This document shows positions 42,943-52,156 of a stretch of DNA of 64,000 bases, one piece after another. The stretch's first letter is position 1; each line of letters starts with the position of its first letter. The stretch spans positions 1,240,001-1,304,000 of the forward strand of contig CAWEDV010000001.1 in NCBI GenBank assembly GCA_963807975.1, in the 5' to 3' direction. Below the pieces are notes generated by a model, which saw only the letters and a program-made list of their open reading frames with translations, was not told the DNA's origin and ran no database searches. The translations under genes were made by a program, and so were the position numbers. Origin of the DNA: JAACFF01 sp963807975. Its GTDB lineage: Bacteria; Chloroflexota; Anaerolineae; Promineifilales; Promineifilaceae.

Positions 42943-45900
42943 CTACGGCCTGATAAGCATGGGCATGAACTGCTGGTAGGTTATGAATGTCGCCGTTATG
43001 GCAACATCGCCGTTCATTTCGATGGTCAAAGGATTGTCACTGCTCTCGATGTCGCCGCTCCACCCGCCGAAGGAGGCGATGGCACCCACGGCCGGAATTG
43101 CAGTCAACGTTACCTCTTCGCCAAAGTCATAAGGGCCCTGTGGGCTTACCTGAACTTGGCCTGGACCGTCGATGGTGACATTAAGACCAAAGCTGGCGCG
43201 TTTGAAATTGGCAGTCACAGTTTTGTCAGCATCCATAACAAAGATCTTAACCGGATTGGTGCCCGATATCGCTCCTCCCCAGTCTTCAAACAACCAGCCA
43301 TCATCCGGTTCGGCCGTGAGCGTCACCACTTCGCCGGATATGTACTGGGTTTTCTCTGGTTCTTGGGAAACCGATCCTTGACCATTGGTCTGGACCGCAA
43401 GCGTATACTTGGTTGGTTCGCCAATTTCAAAGAGGGCAGTCACCTCGTCACCCTCTTCAAAGAAGGCTTCTACCTGCAAAGCGGTCAGGCCATCGACGGG
43501 AGATCCCTGCCACTCAACAAAGTGCCAGCCGGGATCGGCCGTGGCATATAAGGTAACGGGGCTGCCACAGGTGGGATCCTTAGTCACAGAACCATTGCCA
43601 ACTATCGTAATCGGCAGATTTAGGGGTTCGGTGTCTTGCGGATCTATGGGATTGGCAGCGTCAAAGTAGTAGTCAATGATAGCTGTATGCGCGGGTTCGC
43701 TGCCATCGGTCTTGTTATAGTTGCCCGAAAAGACCCCGGCCTTAGTCACTGACAGTGGGTAAGTGAACAGTTCCATATCGGACCAGTTTTCGTCATCGGA
43801 AGAATAACTTACCAGCCATTGGCCATCCTGTCTTCTTAGCCACAGATAATGGGGAGCAACAGCATCGTCCCCGGTAAGGGTCAGGCTCTTCAGGATTACG
43901 GGTGAGCTGGTGCCAGTGTAGCCGATGGCGTACAGCTTTACCTTTCCGCCCTGGTACTGATAATTCACGCGCATGAATCTTTTGTCACCGTCTTCAAGCA
44001 GGAGTCCTTGCAGCTGGCGGTCAAGTGTCACGCCGCTGTCGAACTTCACTTTCAGATTATGTGGCTCGGTGACCGCACGCATCAGCCGGGGAGCGCGATT
44101 GGTCGGTTTGTCAGGTGAGGGCCAAATATCATGGTCAGCACCCTCCGGCACGCTAATAGCCACCTGGTAACCGGTCAATGCCAGCGTGCCGTCATCTAGA
44201 GGATTGATAAATTCCCAGGCTGGATCAAGCTCACAGGTATTGAAGTCATCAGAAACGAGAGAGATCAGTTCTTGGGTCTTGAACGTGAGATCTTCCTCAG
44301 TCATACCAGTTTGATCATCAGCGTCTTTGGAGAGAATCTGATAGTGATAGGTCGTGTTTGGGTCCAGATCAGGCAAATAGAGGCTGTGTTCCATCACCAA
44401 CTCAGTAACTGGCGCCTGAACGGAATCACCATAAGCCATGCTGGTCCCGTATTTGACTTTACTTGTAGCCGGTTCATCGGTTAACCAGCGAACAGTTGCT
44501 CCATGAGGTTCAAAAATTACTTCCCAGTTGGTGATCGCTGGCGGACCTTCACCTGGGGTAACCTCACTTACCTTGACATCGCCAAAGGTAACATCGACAT
44601 GATGAGATAGCAGAAGCAAGGAGCCATTCTGGAGGCTGTTGCCCGTTCCCGGCATCGTAATCAACCAGTCAGTTGGCTCGCTGTCGCCGGCAGGCCAGAC
44701 TTTCATTTTGAATACACCTCTCGTGCCAGGGACGGACTCGGCGCGAACTTTCCAGGTATAGGTTTCACCCCAGTTTAGGGTGTACCCAGAGGGATCTTCA
44801 ACCTTGCCGCTTGGTTTTACCCAGAGGCTGAATTGGCCATCAGGACTGGTTTTGCTCTTGAAGGCATACCAACTGGTTGCTCCAACAGGCAGGTAGCCGC
44901 ACAGCGGCTGATCACATAGGTCTGGAGTGGTCGTATGTCCTTCCCAACGCATGACGAGTCCGATGGCGGGCACCACCTGCTTTCCGCCAAAACCTTCCTC
45001 AGAATAGCCATCTACGGTGATATCTACTTCGGCCTCGAAGTCCTGCCAAGCCAAATCACCCACAGCAATAATGCGATCGTAGCCAGTTTGTCCTGTTTTC
45101 GGACGTACACCAGCTCCTGTTAGTTCCCAGTCACCATCGACAACCTGGGCCACATTTTGAATGGAGCTGGCTTTGCTCCACTTAATTTCCGTGGGCAGAT
45201 CCCAGACCTCTCCAGCCGAGTAGTTAACGGTAACGGTAGATGTGGTTTCGGACAGGGTATCGGAAGCAGTAATGACAACGGTGTTAGCACCATCGAGCAA
45301 ATCATCTTTGTTAATATCAATATTGAAGTCACCGTCACGGTAGAGGCGCAATCGATACGCCTCGCCCAAATGGGGGCCACCAACATTGAGGGATCTGGGC
45401 GTCCCCCCGTTCAGCATATATTCCAGTTCGGGCAGCGTACCATCGGGATCAATAACATTGCCTACAATATTGACCCAGCGCTGAGGATTGCCATTCTGTC
45501 CAAATTTCTGGGGAGTACCATACCAGACATCGATTTCCGGCACAGCGTTTGTTTCGCCCACTTCAAGGACGGATCGCCAGCCCGGCTTGTAGATGGGCAG
45601 CTCAGTCACTAGCTGGCCGCCGCGATCCACATAGGGAGTATCCAACTGTTCAAAACCCAGAAGTTCAAGCTCAGCAAAAACGGCCGTTATATTGGCCGGG
45701 CTGTCAACAGTAATCCTGCTTTTTAACTGAATATCTTCGGACACGCCCAACCAGCGAACAAAGCGCTGGTTTGCTCCCGGCTGCGCTGTCAGTTCAACAC
45801 CTTCCCCACAAGAAACCTGGAGTTCGTCGCCGGCTTGAAGCATTTGGGCATCGCCATTTTTGCCTTGGGCAGAAACCGAACCATCGCCCTCGATCTGGAT

Positions 45901-46077
45901 TCGCAGACGGCAGACGTCATCCATTAGTGATGGATCAGGAACCTGTCCCTGGACGCGATCTGCCGCAGGGCCAACATCTGGCTGCGCACTGGCTGCCCCA
46001 GTGATGGCAAATACAATGGCAATGATAAAGAGGATTGCCGTGAAACTGTACTTCATTCGCGATTGTTTTTTATTCAT
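42943..46077 (-). CDS. Large secreted protein with InlB-type B-repeats and an FN3-like domain
   Basis: A 1044-aa exported protein. The signal peptide is KYSFTAILFIIAIVFAITGAASA. A B-repeat-like module lies near residues 58-135, then low-complexity beta-rich sequence with a LamG-like part. An FN3 or phosphatase-N-like domain is near 520-600, a second jelly roll near 600-780, and three divergent InlB B-repeats follow (for example GNGSVTKDP, GQGSVSQEP, PGQVQVSPQGP, each ending VTA-F or ITATF). No membrane anchor or sortase motif is visible. It lies between glycosyltransferase and RfbF genes and is probably a matrix protein. Confidence 0.75.
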   Translation of the reverse strand: MNKKQSRMKYSFTAILFIIAIVFAITGAASAQPDVGPAADRVQGQVPDPSLMDDVCRLRIQIEGDGSVSAQGKNGDAQMLQAGDELQVSCGEGVELTAQPGANQRFVRWLGVSEDIQLKSRITVDSPANITAVFAELELLGFEQLDTPYVDRGGQLVTELPIYKPGWRSVLEVGETNAVPEIDVWYGTPQKFGQNGNPQRWVNIVGNVIDPDGTLPELEYMLNGGTPRSLNVGGPHLGEAYRLRLYRDGDFNIDINKDDLLDGANTVVITASDTLSETTSTVTVNYSAGEVWDLPTEIKWSKASSIQNVAQVVDGDWELTGAGVRPKTGQTGYDRIIAVGDLAWQDFEAEVDITVDGYSEEGFGGKQVVPAIGLVMRWEGHTTTPDLCDQPLCGYLPVGATSWYAFKSKTSPDGQFSLWVKPSGKVEDPSGYTLNWGETYTWKVRAESVPGTRGVFKMKVWPAGDSEPTDWLITMPGTGNSLQNGSLLLLSHHVDVTFGDVKVSEVTPGEGPPAITNWEVIFEPHGATVRWLTDEPATSKVKYGTSMAYGDSVQAPVTELVMEHSLYLPDLDPNTTYHYQILSKDADDQTGMTEEDLTFKTQELISLVSDDFNTCELDPAWEFINPLDDGTLALTGYQVAISVPEGADHDIWPSPDKPTNRAPRLMRAVTEPHNLKVKFDSGVTLDRQLQGLLLEDGDKRFMRVNYQYQGGKVKLYAIGYTGTSSPVILKSLTLTGDDAVAPHYLWLRRQDGQWLVSYSSDDENWSDMELFTYPLSVTKAGVFSGNYNKTDGSEPAHTAIIDYYFDAANPIDPQDTEPLNLPITIVGNGSVTKDPTCGSPVTLYATADPGWHFVEWQGSPVDGLTALQVEAFFEEGDEVTALFEIGEPTKYTLAVQTNGQGSVSQEPEKTQYISGEVVTLTAEPDDGWLFEDWGGAISGTNPVKIFVMDADKTVTANFKRASFGLNVTIDGPGQVQVSPQGPYDFGEEVTLTAIPAVGAIASFGGWSGDIESSDNPLTIEMNGDVAITATFITYQQFMPMLIRP

Positions 46078-46127
46078 AGGTCGTTGCTTCTCTTTATTTG
46101 GAATATTCAGATTGGGCCATCAAATCT

Positions 46128-47249
46128 CTAAAGGTTTAAGTAAACTTGCTCCAGTTGATCGACCACATTTTCCCAGTTATAGACATTGTTAATGCGCTGC
46201 CAGGCTTTCTCTCCGAGCCTCTCTACCTGTTTACGATCCGACAACAATTGTTGCAGATTGTCCCGCAAATCCTGGGCGTCACCCGCTTCAAAAGCAAGGC
46301 CTGCATCCCCAATGGTCTCCCGATTCTGATCTATGCCATTGACAACAACACATCTTCCGCAAGCCATGGCGCTCATCAGAGCAGGAGAGTTACCTTCCAT
46401 AACTGATGGTTGGACGTAAATCAGGCAGTTGGCAAAGAGCTGCCGCGCCGCGGCGCCATATTGGTATCCAAGGAACCTTACCCGTTCATCGCTGGCATCT
46501 TTCAAGCTCTGGACATAGGCAGGATCATCAGGATTCTCGCCGACGATGACCAAGGGCAAGGCAGTATCGAGCTGGGAATAGGCTTCAACCAATATGTGAA
46601 CACCTTTGTCGGGGCGCAGCATGCCTACAAAAAGGATGTAGTTTTCAGGCTCGAGATTATTTTCGACGACGGCCCCGTCACCCGGAGGATCCCAGAGATC
46701 GGCTCCCAAGGTGATGACGTGGGGTTCGCGTTCGAACATGCGACTAAACTGCTTCTGGGAGGCCACGTTATCCACATAGACAAAGTCCGCCCAACGAAAG
46801 GCAGCGCTGGCACCCCACTTCAAGAATCGACGGGCCATTTTACCCCATTTCGGCCGTTCCCAATCGATGCCGTCCATGTAAACAACAGTACGTTTACGTC
46901 CGAGTTTGGCTAAGGGCAGGTAAAGCGCGGCACCCATCCCATGATAGCTGATTATTTCAGCGCGATTGGTAAGGATCGCATGCAAAGTAGCCAGCAGGGT
47001 ATGGGACAACATTTCCAGCCCAGCTTTGCTCAGGGAGGGGAGGCTAACCAATTTAATCCCGTGGTAAGAATCAGAAGGATGGCGATTATAATTCCAGCGG
47101 CAGTAAGCGGTCACGTCCCAGCCCCGTTCAGCCAGGCGCCTTGTTTTGGCATCGGTTTCTCGTTCACCGCCGCCGGCGCCTGGTAAATCGGGAGGCAAGC
47201 CCTTCATCCCGATAAATACCAGCCTCCTACCCTTCCCTTGAGAGATCAT
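46128..47249 (-). CDS. GT4-family glycosyltransferase
   Basis: A 373-aa GT-B fold transferase: IGMKGLPPDLPGAGGGE at the N-terminus (glycine-rich acceptor side) and PSVMEGNSPALMSAMACG, the family's donor-binding E-x7-E region, in the C-terminal domain. The start ATG overlaps the stop of the RmlD-like gene by 4 nt (ATGA), so translation is coupled. Its sugar is unknown; the pairing with an RmlD-like enzyme suggests a deoxysugar. Confidence 0.85.
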   Translation of the reverse strand: MISQGKGRRLVFIGMKGLPPDLPGAGGGERETDAKTRRLAERGWDVTAYCRWNYNRHPSDSYHGIKLVSLPSLSKAGLEMLSHTLLATLHAILTNRAEIISYHGMGAALYLPLAKLGRKRTVVYMDGIDWERPKWGKMARRFLKWGASAAFRWADFVYVDNVASQKQFSRMFEREPHVITLGADLWDPPGDGAVVENNLEPENYILFVGMLRPDKGVHILVEAYSQLDTALPLVIVGENPDDPAYVQSLKDASDERVRFLGYQYGAAARQLFANCLIYVQPSVMEGNSPALMSAMACGRCVVVNGIDQNRETIGDAGLAFEAGDAQDLRDNLQQLLSDRKQVERLGEKAWQRINNVYNWENVVDQLEQVYLNL

Positions 47250-48112
47250 GCTACCAACAGCGTCGTCTCAACGTATTTCTGCAAAGCAGACTGCCAGGGC
47301 TGCATCCAGTCTAGTCCGCGCAGTTCTAAATTGTAATTGCGCGCTGCTTCCATATTTGGCCGGGGCGCGGGTAAAGGAAATTCGGCGGAGCTAACCGGCT
47401 GCAGATCACAGGAAGTGATGTGCGCGTACTCCAGGATTTTTTGGGCAAATTCAAACCGGTTGCAGTAGCCGCCGGTGTTGACCATGTGGTAGGTGCCATA
47501 AAGACCTGTATGCGTAATCTGTTCGACACTGCTGGCGATGTCGGCAGTATAGGTGGGTGAGCCGTATTTGTCGTCCACGATCTTGAGCAGGTCGCGCGCC
47601 ATTGCCAGGTCAATTATTTTGGCCACAAATTTTTTGTCTTCAGCGCCGCCGCCGAACATCCAACCAGCCCGGGCAATATAATATTTGGACAACAATTTCT
47701 CGACGATTAATTCACCCTGATACTTCGAACGGCTGTACCAACTCTGTGGGTTTGGAGTATCGAATTCAGTGTAAGGCCCGCATTTTTGGCCATCAAAAAC
47801 GCTGATGGTACTGATATAGACCATGGTGGAGTCAATTGCCTGGCAAGCAAGGGCCACATTTTGTGTGCCAATGGTGTTGGTCAGGTAGGAATCGTCCGGG
47901 CTTTTTTCGCAATCGTCGACATTGGTCAGGGCTGCCAAGTGAAAGACGGTTTGTGGGCGGACCTTCTGCACCGTGTCCTGGACAAGATCGCGATCGCGTA
48001 CATCCATCTCTTCAATATCGGTTGCGGTAACATTATAGTCTCGCTCCGCTAATATCCGGCACAAGTCTGTGCCCATCATCCCCTTTGCCCCGGTAACTAA
48101 AACCTTCCTCAT
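47246..48112 (-). CDS. RmlD-like NDP-4-dehydro-deoxysugar reductase
   Basis: A 288-aa short-chain dehydrogenase of the dTDP-4-dehydrorhamnose reductase group. GAKGMMGTDL (residues 8-17) binds the cofactor, HLAALTNVDDCEKSPDD is the typical region, and YSRSKYQGE contains the active-site Tyr-Lys. There is no RmlA, RmlB or RmlC nearby, so the substrate may not be rhamnose-type. The upstream spacer of about 250 nt shows no clear promoter but holds a 6-bp hairpin near 48258-48274. Confidence 0.82.
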   Translation of the reverse strand: MRKVLVTGAKGMMGTDLCRILAERDYNVTATDIEEMDVRDRDLVQDTVQKVRPQTVFHLAALTNVDDCEKSPDDSYLTNTIGTQNVALACQAIDSTMVYISTISVFDGQKCGPYTEFDTPNPQSWYSRSKYQGELIVEKLLSKYYIARAGWMFGGGAEDKKFVAKIIDLAMARDLLKIVDDKYGSPTYTADIASSVEQITHTGLYGTYHMVNTGGYCNRFEFAQKILEYAHITSCDLQPVSSAEFPLPAPRPNMEAARNYNLELRGLDWMQPWQSALQKYVETTLLVA

Positions 48113-48366
48113 GTACCTTCTTGCTCCTAATTCAAAGATTAACTACGGTTGATGTCTTCACAACCTAGATGCAGTCTAAACTATCAGTATAAGGTTAAGA
48201 ACTGCCTTGCGACGACTGAATCAAAAGGAGATTAGCTCACATTTCGAAGTGTCACCCAATTGCCAGTCAATGGCAACTCTGGGCATGAGATTTAGCCTCT
48301 TGTTAATATATCGCGGACGGGAGTCAAGCGACCGTTCTCAGATACTCGCGGCAAGCTAAAACTTGC

Positions 48367-49434
48367 TTAAGATTGTATTAAACGCAAGAGGCGCATACGG
48401 TAATTCTTGACGACATTGCGCACCAGATCGGGTCCACCGCGACGCCATTTGCGGTACAGTCGCAAGAAAAATTCAGCCCCACTTCTAACCGCTAAAAATG
48501 GCAGCGCCAGATATGTGGATGGTGAAACCGATTCAATATCGTAGTTGTTTATTTGCAGTTCATTCTTGGTAACCCGCTGGCAGGCAGCGGCATGGGCGGC
48601 GGGTAAAATACGGCGCCACTTGCCGATAGCCGCTGTTCCAATTTGAGAGGCAGATTGCTGGCCCTGAACTGTGGTGGAATTGATCCAACCCACAGATAGC
48701 ATTTCGACGCTAAATTGCATATCTAAGAATGTGCAGACTTTTCTGGCCGCCTCTTCAGGGTTAGACACCAAGTCTTCATAGCGCAAGCGCAGATAACGGG
48801 CTGGCGCCTTTTGTTGGGCTTCTGCCCCCGCGCGTACGGCTGTTTTCCAGGCCAAGCTGTCCCAGATGGGATCGTAGCTGCCCCGGCTGGCCGCGCGACG
48901 CTTCTTGGAGGCTAGAATATCACGGGGGTCGCGAATCAATTCAATTATCTGGCTGTCGGGCAGCACCTTCATCATGCGCTCTACTTGGGATACATAACCT
49001 GGCAGTTTATCCAACCATCTTTTTTTGCCCTGTTTCCTGGCTAGATAGTCGAAAGTAATGGCATATAAGGCGGTGTGACTTCGATTGGCTTGTGCTTCCT
49101 GAAACAAGTCATCAAGGTCAGCTTTGGAAATACCGTAATCCTGCAATCTAACCGGTGTGTAATCTACATCGGATGTGAAATTCACATCGGCGTATCCGGT
49201 GAAAATGACCTTGAGCAGATATTCAAGATAACCGCGCAGTGTTTGATCATCGTCAAGATCGGGATAGATACGCGCTGTTGTGGAGAGGTTCATGAAAAAG
49301 CGGGTTTCACCACCACTGATAAATAAATCGGGATGGCGTCCCAGTATTTGCTGCAGGAGCGTGGTCCCTGAGTGCATATATCCAACTATGAGGATGGGAG
49401 AATTATCTCCCTGCTGCGCGTATGCAGGCATCAT
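48367..49434 (-). CDS. Sulfotransferase family protein
   Basis: A 355-aa protein with the PAPS 5'-phosphosulfate loop VGYMHSGTTLLQQIL (near residue 20), a 3'-phosphate-type IRDPRDILASKKR stretch and a later LRYEDLVSNPEEAARKVC, typical of sulfotransferases. The start codon follows the stop of the sulfatase-fold gene with 1 nt between, so the two are coupled. It probably sulfates a carbohydrate acceptor. Confidence 0.85.
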   Translation of the reverse strand: MMPAYAQQGDNSPILIVGYMHSGTTLLQQILGRHPDLFISGGETRFFMNLSTTARIYPDLDDDQTLRGYLEYLLKVIFTGYADVNFTSDVDYTPVRLQDYGISKADLDDLFQEAQANRSHTALYAITFDYLARKQGKKRWLDKLPGYVSQVERMMKVLPDSQIIELIRDPRDILASKKRRAASRGSYDPIWDSLAWKTAVRAGAEAQQKAPARYLRLRYEDLVSNPEEAARKVCTFLDMQFSVEMLSVGWINSTTVQGQQSASQIGTAAIGKWRRILPAAHAAACQRVTKNELQINNYDIESVSPSTYLALPFLAVRSGAEFFLRLYRKWRRGGPDLVRNVVKNYRMRLLRLIQS

Positions 49435-49435
49435 T

Positions 49436-50794
49436 TCACTCAATGTAGCCCAGCTTCTCAAGGTGTTTGGCCAGGTCAGTCAGCTCATCATGGCTGAGGT
49501 CATCGGCAAGAGACACGCCTTTGCGCTGCTCGGACTGCAAATGAGCGGTGAGGATCGCTTTCAGTTCCTTGATAACCTCCGGCCGCTCTGGAGCGATGTT
49601 TTTTGTTTCGCCTGGATCATCAGGCAGGAAATACAGTTCTTCAGGCACACTGGAATCGGAGATATGCACCGCGTATTTCCATTCTTTCGTTCTGACACCG
49701 TAGAGGTCAGAGGGTTCGCTGGGATTTTGGCAGGTCTCGATCAATGCTGGCATTGGATCCATGTCCTGCCCTTTGATTAAGGGGGTTACGATGCGCCCGT
49801 CTATATCAGGAGGAATAGCATCCGGTAGGCCGGCTAGGTCAAGGATGGTGGGCATCATGTCGATCTGGCGAATCTGGTCTTCGAGAACGGACCCGGCAAA
49901 TTCTGGATTGTGTCCGCTGACAATGAAGGGCACACGCACGAGGGAATCATAAACGTGAAATCCATGTCCAGTGATCGAACTGAGCGGATTGTCGATCAGA
50001 CCACCACGATACATGGTGCGCGCTGTTGAAAACCAAAGGCTGCGCATGGCGCCAATGGCTCCGCGATAGGCAGTTTTTGCGCGCCCGCTTAGATTTCTGC
50101 GCAGAAAGTGGGTGATGGGTGATTTGAAACGCTCAATACCTGATTCAAGTCCAGAATCTGCCGTTTTTTCGCCATGGTCACCGCTGAGAAAAAGGATCGT
50201 GTTATCATCCAGCACATCAAATAGTTCACCGAGCCGGGCATCGACACTGGAAATGGCGCGATCGTAGCCGGTACGGCCGTAATCAGGAGATGCATATTCA
50301 GGCATGACCTGGCGTGGAATATGTACTTCCCACAAATGCAAATAGACAAACCAGGGTTCCGGAAGCTCTTTATTGCGAAAGCGATTAATAAAGTTGTCAC
50401 CCCATTCGTTGAGCAAGGAATTGGCCACACCTTCGCGATGCTCGTAGCCTACAAATCCTCGATCCAGGTGAGTATAGGGCCCCACCGGCCCTGTGGCGGC
50501 GCCAACCGTATGGTATCCATTGTCACGCAATATTTCTGCCAATAGGGGCACACTATCGGCAATCCGCGCATAGCTTAAGGCACGCACGCCATGCGTGTGA
50601 GGATAGAGACCGGAAAATACACTGGTCATACAGGGCGTGGTCATAGAGTTTACGGTGATCAAGTTCGGAAAGAGTGTGCCTTTTTCAATGAGTTTGCGCA
50701 TATTAGGCACCTGCGCAGAGGCGGTGCTGCCCACGGTGCGATCAGAGCGCAAACAGTCAATCATTACTAGCAATATGTTTGGTTTTTTCTTCAT
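49436..50794 (-). CDS. Sulfatase-fold (alkaline phosphatase superfamily) enzyme with an atypical nucleophile
   Basis: A 452-aa protein. The overall order is that of type I sulfatases: PNILLVMIDCLRSDR, then a LYPHTHGVRAL stretch, and FLSGDHGEKT with metal-binding Asp/His, plus LDLAGLPD at the end. The nucleophile motif should read C-x-P-x-R; aligned by the following GLYP it reads T-T-P-C-M (Thr52 in the nucleophile place, Arg lost). No formylglycine can form there. Thr is the nucleophile of phospho-transferases such as LtaS, so phosphatase or phosphotransferase activity is possible. The start is the ATG at 50792-50794. Confidence 0.72.
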   Translation of the reverse strand: MKKKPNILLVMIDCLRSDRTVGSTASAQVPNMRKLIEKGTLFPNLITVNSMTTPCMTSVFSGLYPHTHGVRALSYARIADSVPLLAEILRDNGYHTVGAATGPVGPYTHLDRGFVGYEHREGVANSLLNEWGDNFINRFRNKELPEPWFVYLHLWEVHIPRQVMPEYASPDYGRTGYDRAISSVDARLGELFDVLDDNTILFLSGDHGEKTADSGLESGIERFKSPITHFLRRNLSGRAKTAYRGAIGAMRSLWFSTARTMYRGGLIDNPLSSITGHGFHVYDSLVRVPFIVSGHNPEFAGSVLEDQIRQIDMMPTILDLAGLPDAIPPDIDGRIVTPLIKGQDMDPMPALIETCQNPSEPSDLYGVRTKEWKYAVHISDSSVPEELYFLPDDPGETKNIAPERPEVIKELKAILTAHLQSEQRKGVSLADDLSHDELTDLAKHLEKLGYIE

Positions 50795-50899
50795 CAATCA
50801 ACTCATTTTATCATCGGAAGTGGGTTAGCATGACACATTCCGAAAGACGGTCAAATTATAGTGCTCGGTTTCTTCTGTTATGTATTAAACGCTTACAGC

Positions 50900-52129
50900 C
50901 TAACCAATCAGGTCTGTGTAGATGGCAAGTGTGTCTCGATAGTGACGCTCAGGACCGTTAATTTTCTCAACCTGGACACGGCCGTTGCGCCCCATATTCC
51001 GTGCCCTTTCGGGATAGGACAACATGTAATTGATTCTTTCAGATAGTTGTTCAGCATTGCCCGATTCAAATAATAGTCCATTCCAACCGTCGATCACCTG
51101 TTCTGGAATACCGCCGACCTGGGCACCGATTACTGGTGTGCCAGCGGCAAACGACTCAAGAACAGACATTGAATAGTTTTCATACCACTCGGAAGGCACG
51201 ACGGAGAACGCCGCGTTCTGGATGAGTGGAAATAACCGGTCGGCATCCAAGTGCCCGAGGAAGGTGACATTATCTAGACCTTTCTCCTTGGCAAATGCTT
51301 GCAGTTCCTCATCCAGATCCCCTGTACCTGCTATGTAAAGATGGGAACCGTTTACATTCAGCATGGCCTGCAGCAGAGTTCGAACTCCTTTGACAGATGA
51401 TAAACGGCCATAGTAGACGAAGTAATCTTCAAAGTCGTAATTTGGTTGGATGGCGTCCAGGTTGATGAAATTGGGCACATGTTCAATCCGGTTTCCAAGG
51501 CCATATTCAAGCAGCTTATTCTTCAAGAACATACTTGGAGTGATAAAAGCGTCAACATGACGTTCGTAAATCTGCAAAGCTTTGTGTAAAGCCATCTCCA
51601 ATCCGGCCACGAAACTTGCGGCCAAGGAACCTCGCTTGCAGCGGTGAAGGAGAACGTTGTGATAGCGATGAACTTTGCATCGTTCGCAAATTTGACCACC
51701 GCTGACAAAGTTCGTATTGGGACAAAGCAGTTTGTAGTCATGCAATGTCTGGACTATTGACACACCGGCTTGCTTTATGGCAGGCAAAATTGAGGGAGAC
51801 ATCTCGTGGGCAATACCGTGTATATGGGCAAGATCAGGCTTGGTATCGGCCAATAACTGTTCGATGCTGAGCCGGGCTTCTCGCGAATAGAGGACACGTT
51901 CAACCGTATCTAGCTTGCCGCGGAGTGAACCACCTTGACCAACCTGGCTCGGAAAATCGACGTGGCTTATGAAATAGCGATCATATTCTGATGGCAAGTT
52001 GCGCTCATCGCGCATGCTGAAGGGGATAACCTCGTGCCCATTGCGCTCGAGCAAGACCGATAGATCAAAAAAACAGCGCTCTGAACCGCCACGAAGATAA
52101 TAGTAGCTGTTACACATCAGAATTTTCAT
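50900..52129 (-). CDS. GT4-family glycosyltransferase
   Basis: A 409-aa GT-B fold transferase. CNSYYYLRGGSERCFFDL gives the glycine-rich acceptor side, and an unusual HDYKLLCPNTNFVSGGQICERC segment with several Cys lies near residue 135. The C-terminal half has VPSEWYENYSMSVLESFAAG, the donor site. It belongs to the group seen in exopolysaccharide clusters. It follows the GT at 52157 with 27 nt between and shares that transcript. Confidence 0.87.
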   Translation of the reverse strand: MKILMCNSYYYLRGGSERCFFDLSVLLERNGHEVIPFSMRDERNLPSEYDRYFISHVDFPSQVGQGGSLRGKLDTVERVLYSREARLSIEQLLADTKPDLAHIHGIAHEMSPSILPAIKQAGVSIVQTLHDYKLLCPNTNFVSGGQICERCKVHRYHNVLLHRCKRGSLAASFVAGLEMALHKALQIYERHVDAFITPSMFLKNKLLEYGLGNRIEHVPNFINLDAIQPNYDFEDYFVYYGRLSSVKGVRTLLQAMLNVNGSHLYIAGTGDLDEELQAFAKEKGLDNVTFLGHLDADRLFPLIQNAAFSVVPSEWYENYSMSVLESFAAGTPVIGAQVGGIPEQVIDGWNGLLFESGNAEQLSERINYMLSYPERARNMGRNGRVQVEKINGPERHYRDTLAIYTDLIG

Positions 52130-52156
52130 GAGTTTCTTGCCAGCTTAGGACGGCCC

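Noticed and set aside
49436..50794. Calling this gene an ordinary arylsulfatase with Cys55 as formylglycine
   Set aside because: The Cys is three residues off the nucleophile position when aligned on the following GLYP motif, and the required Arg is missing.
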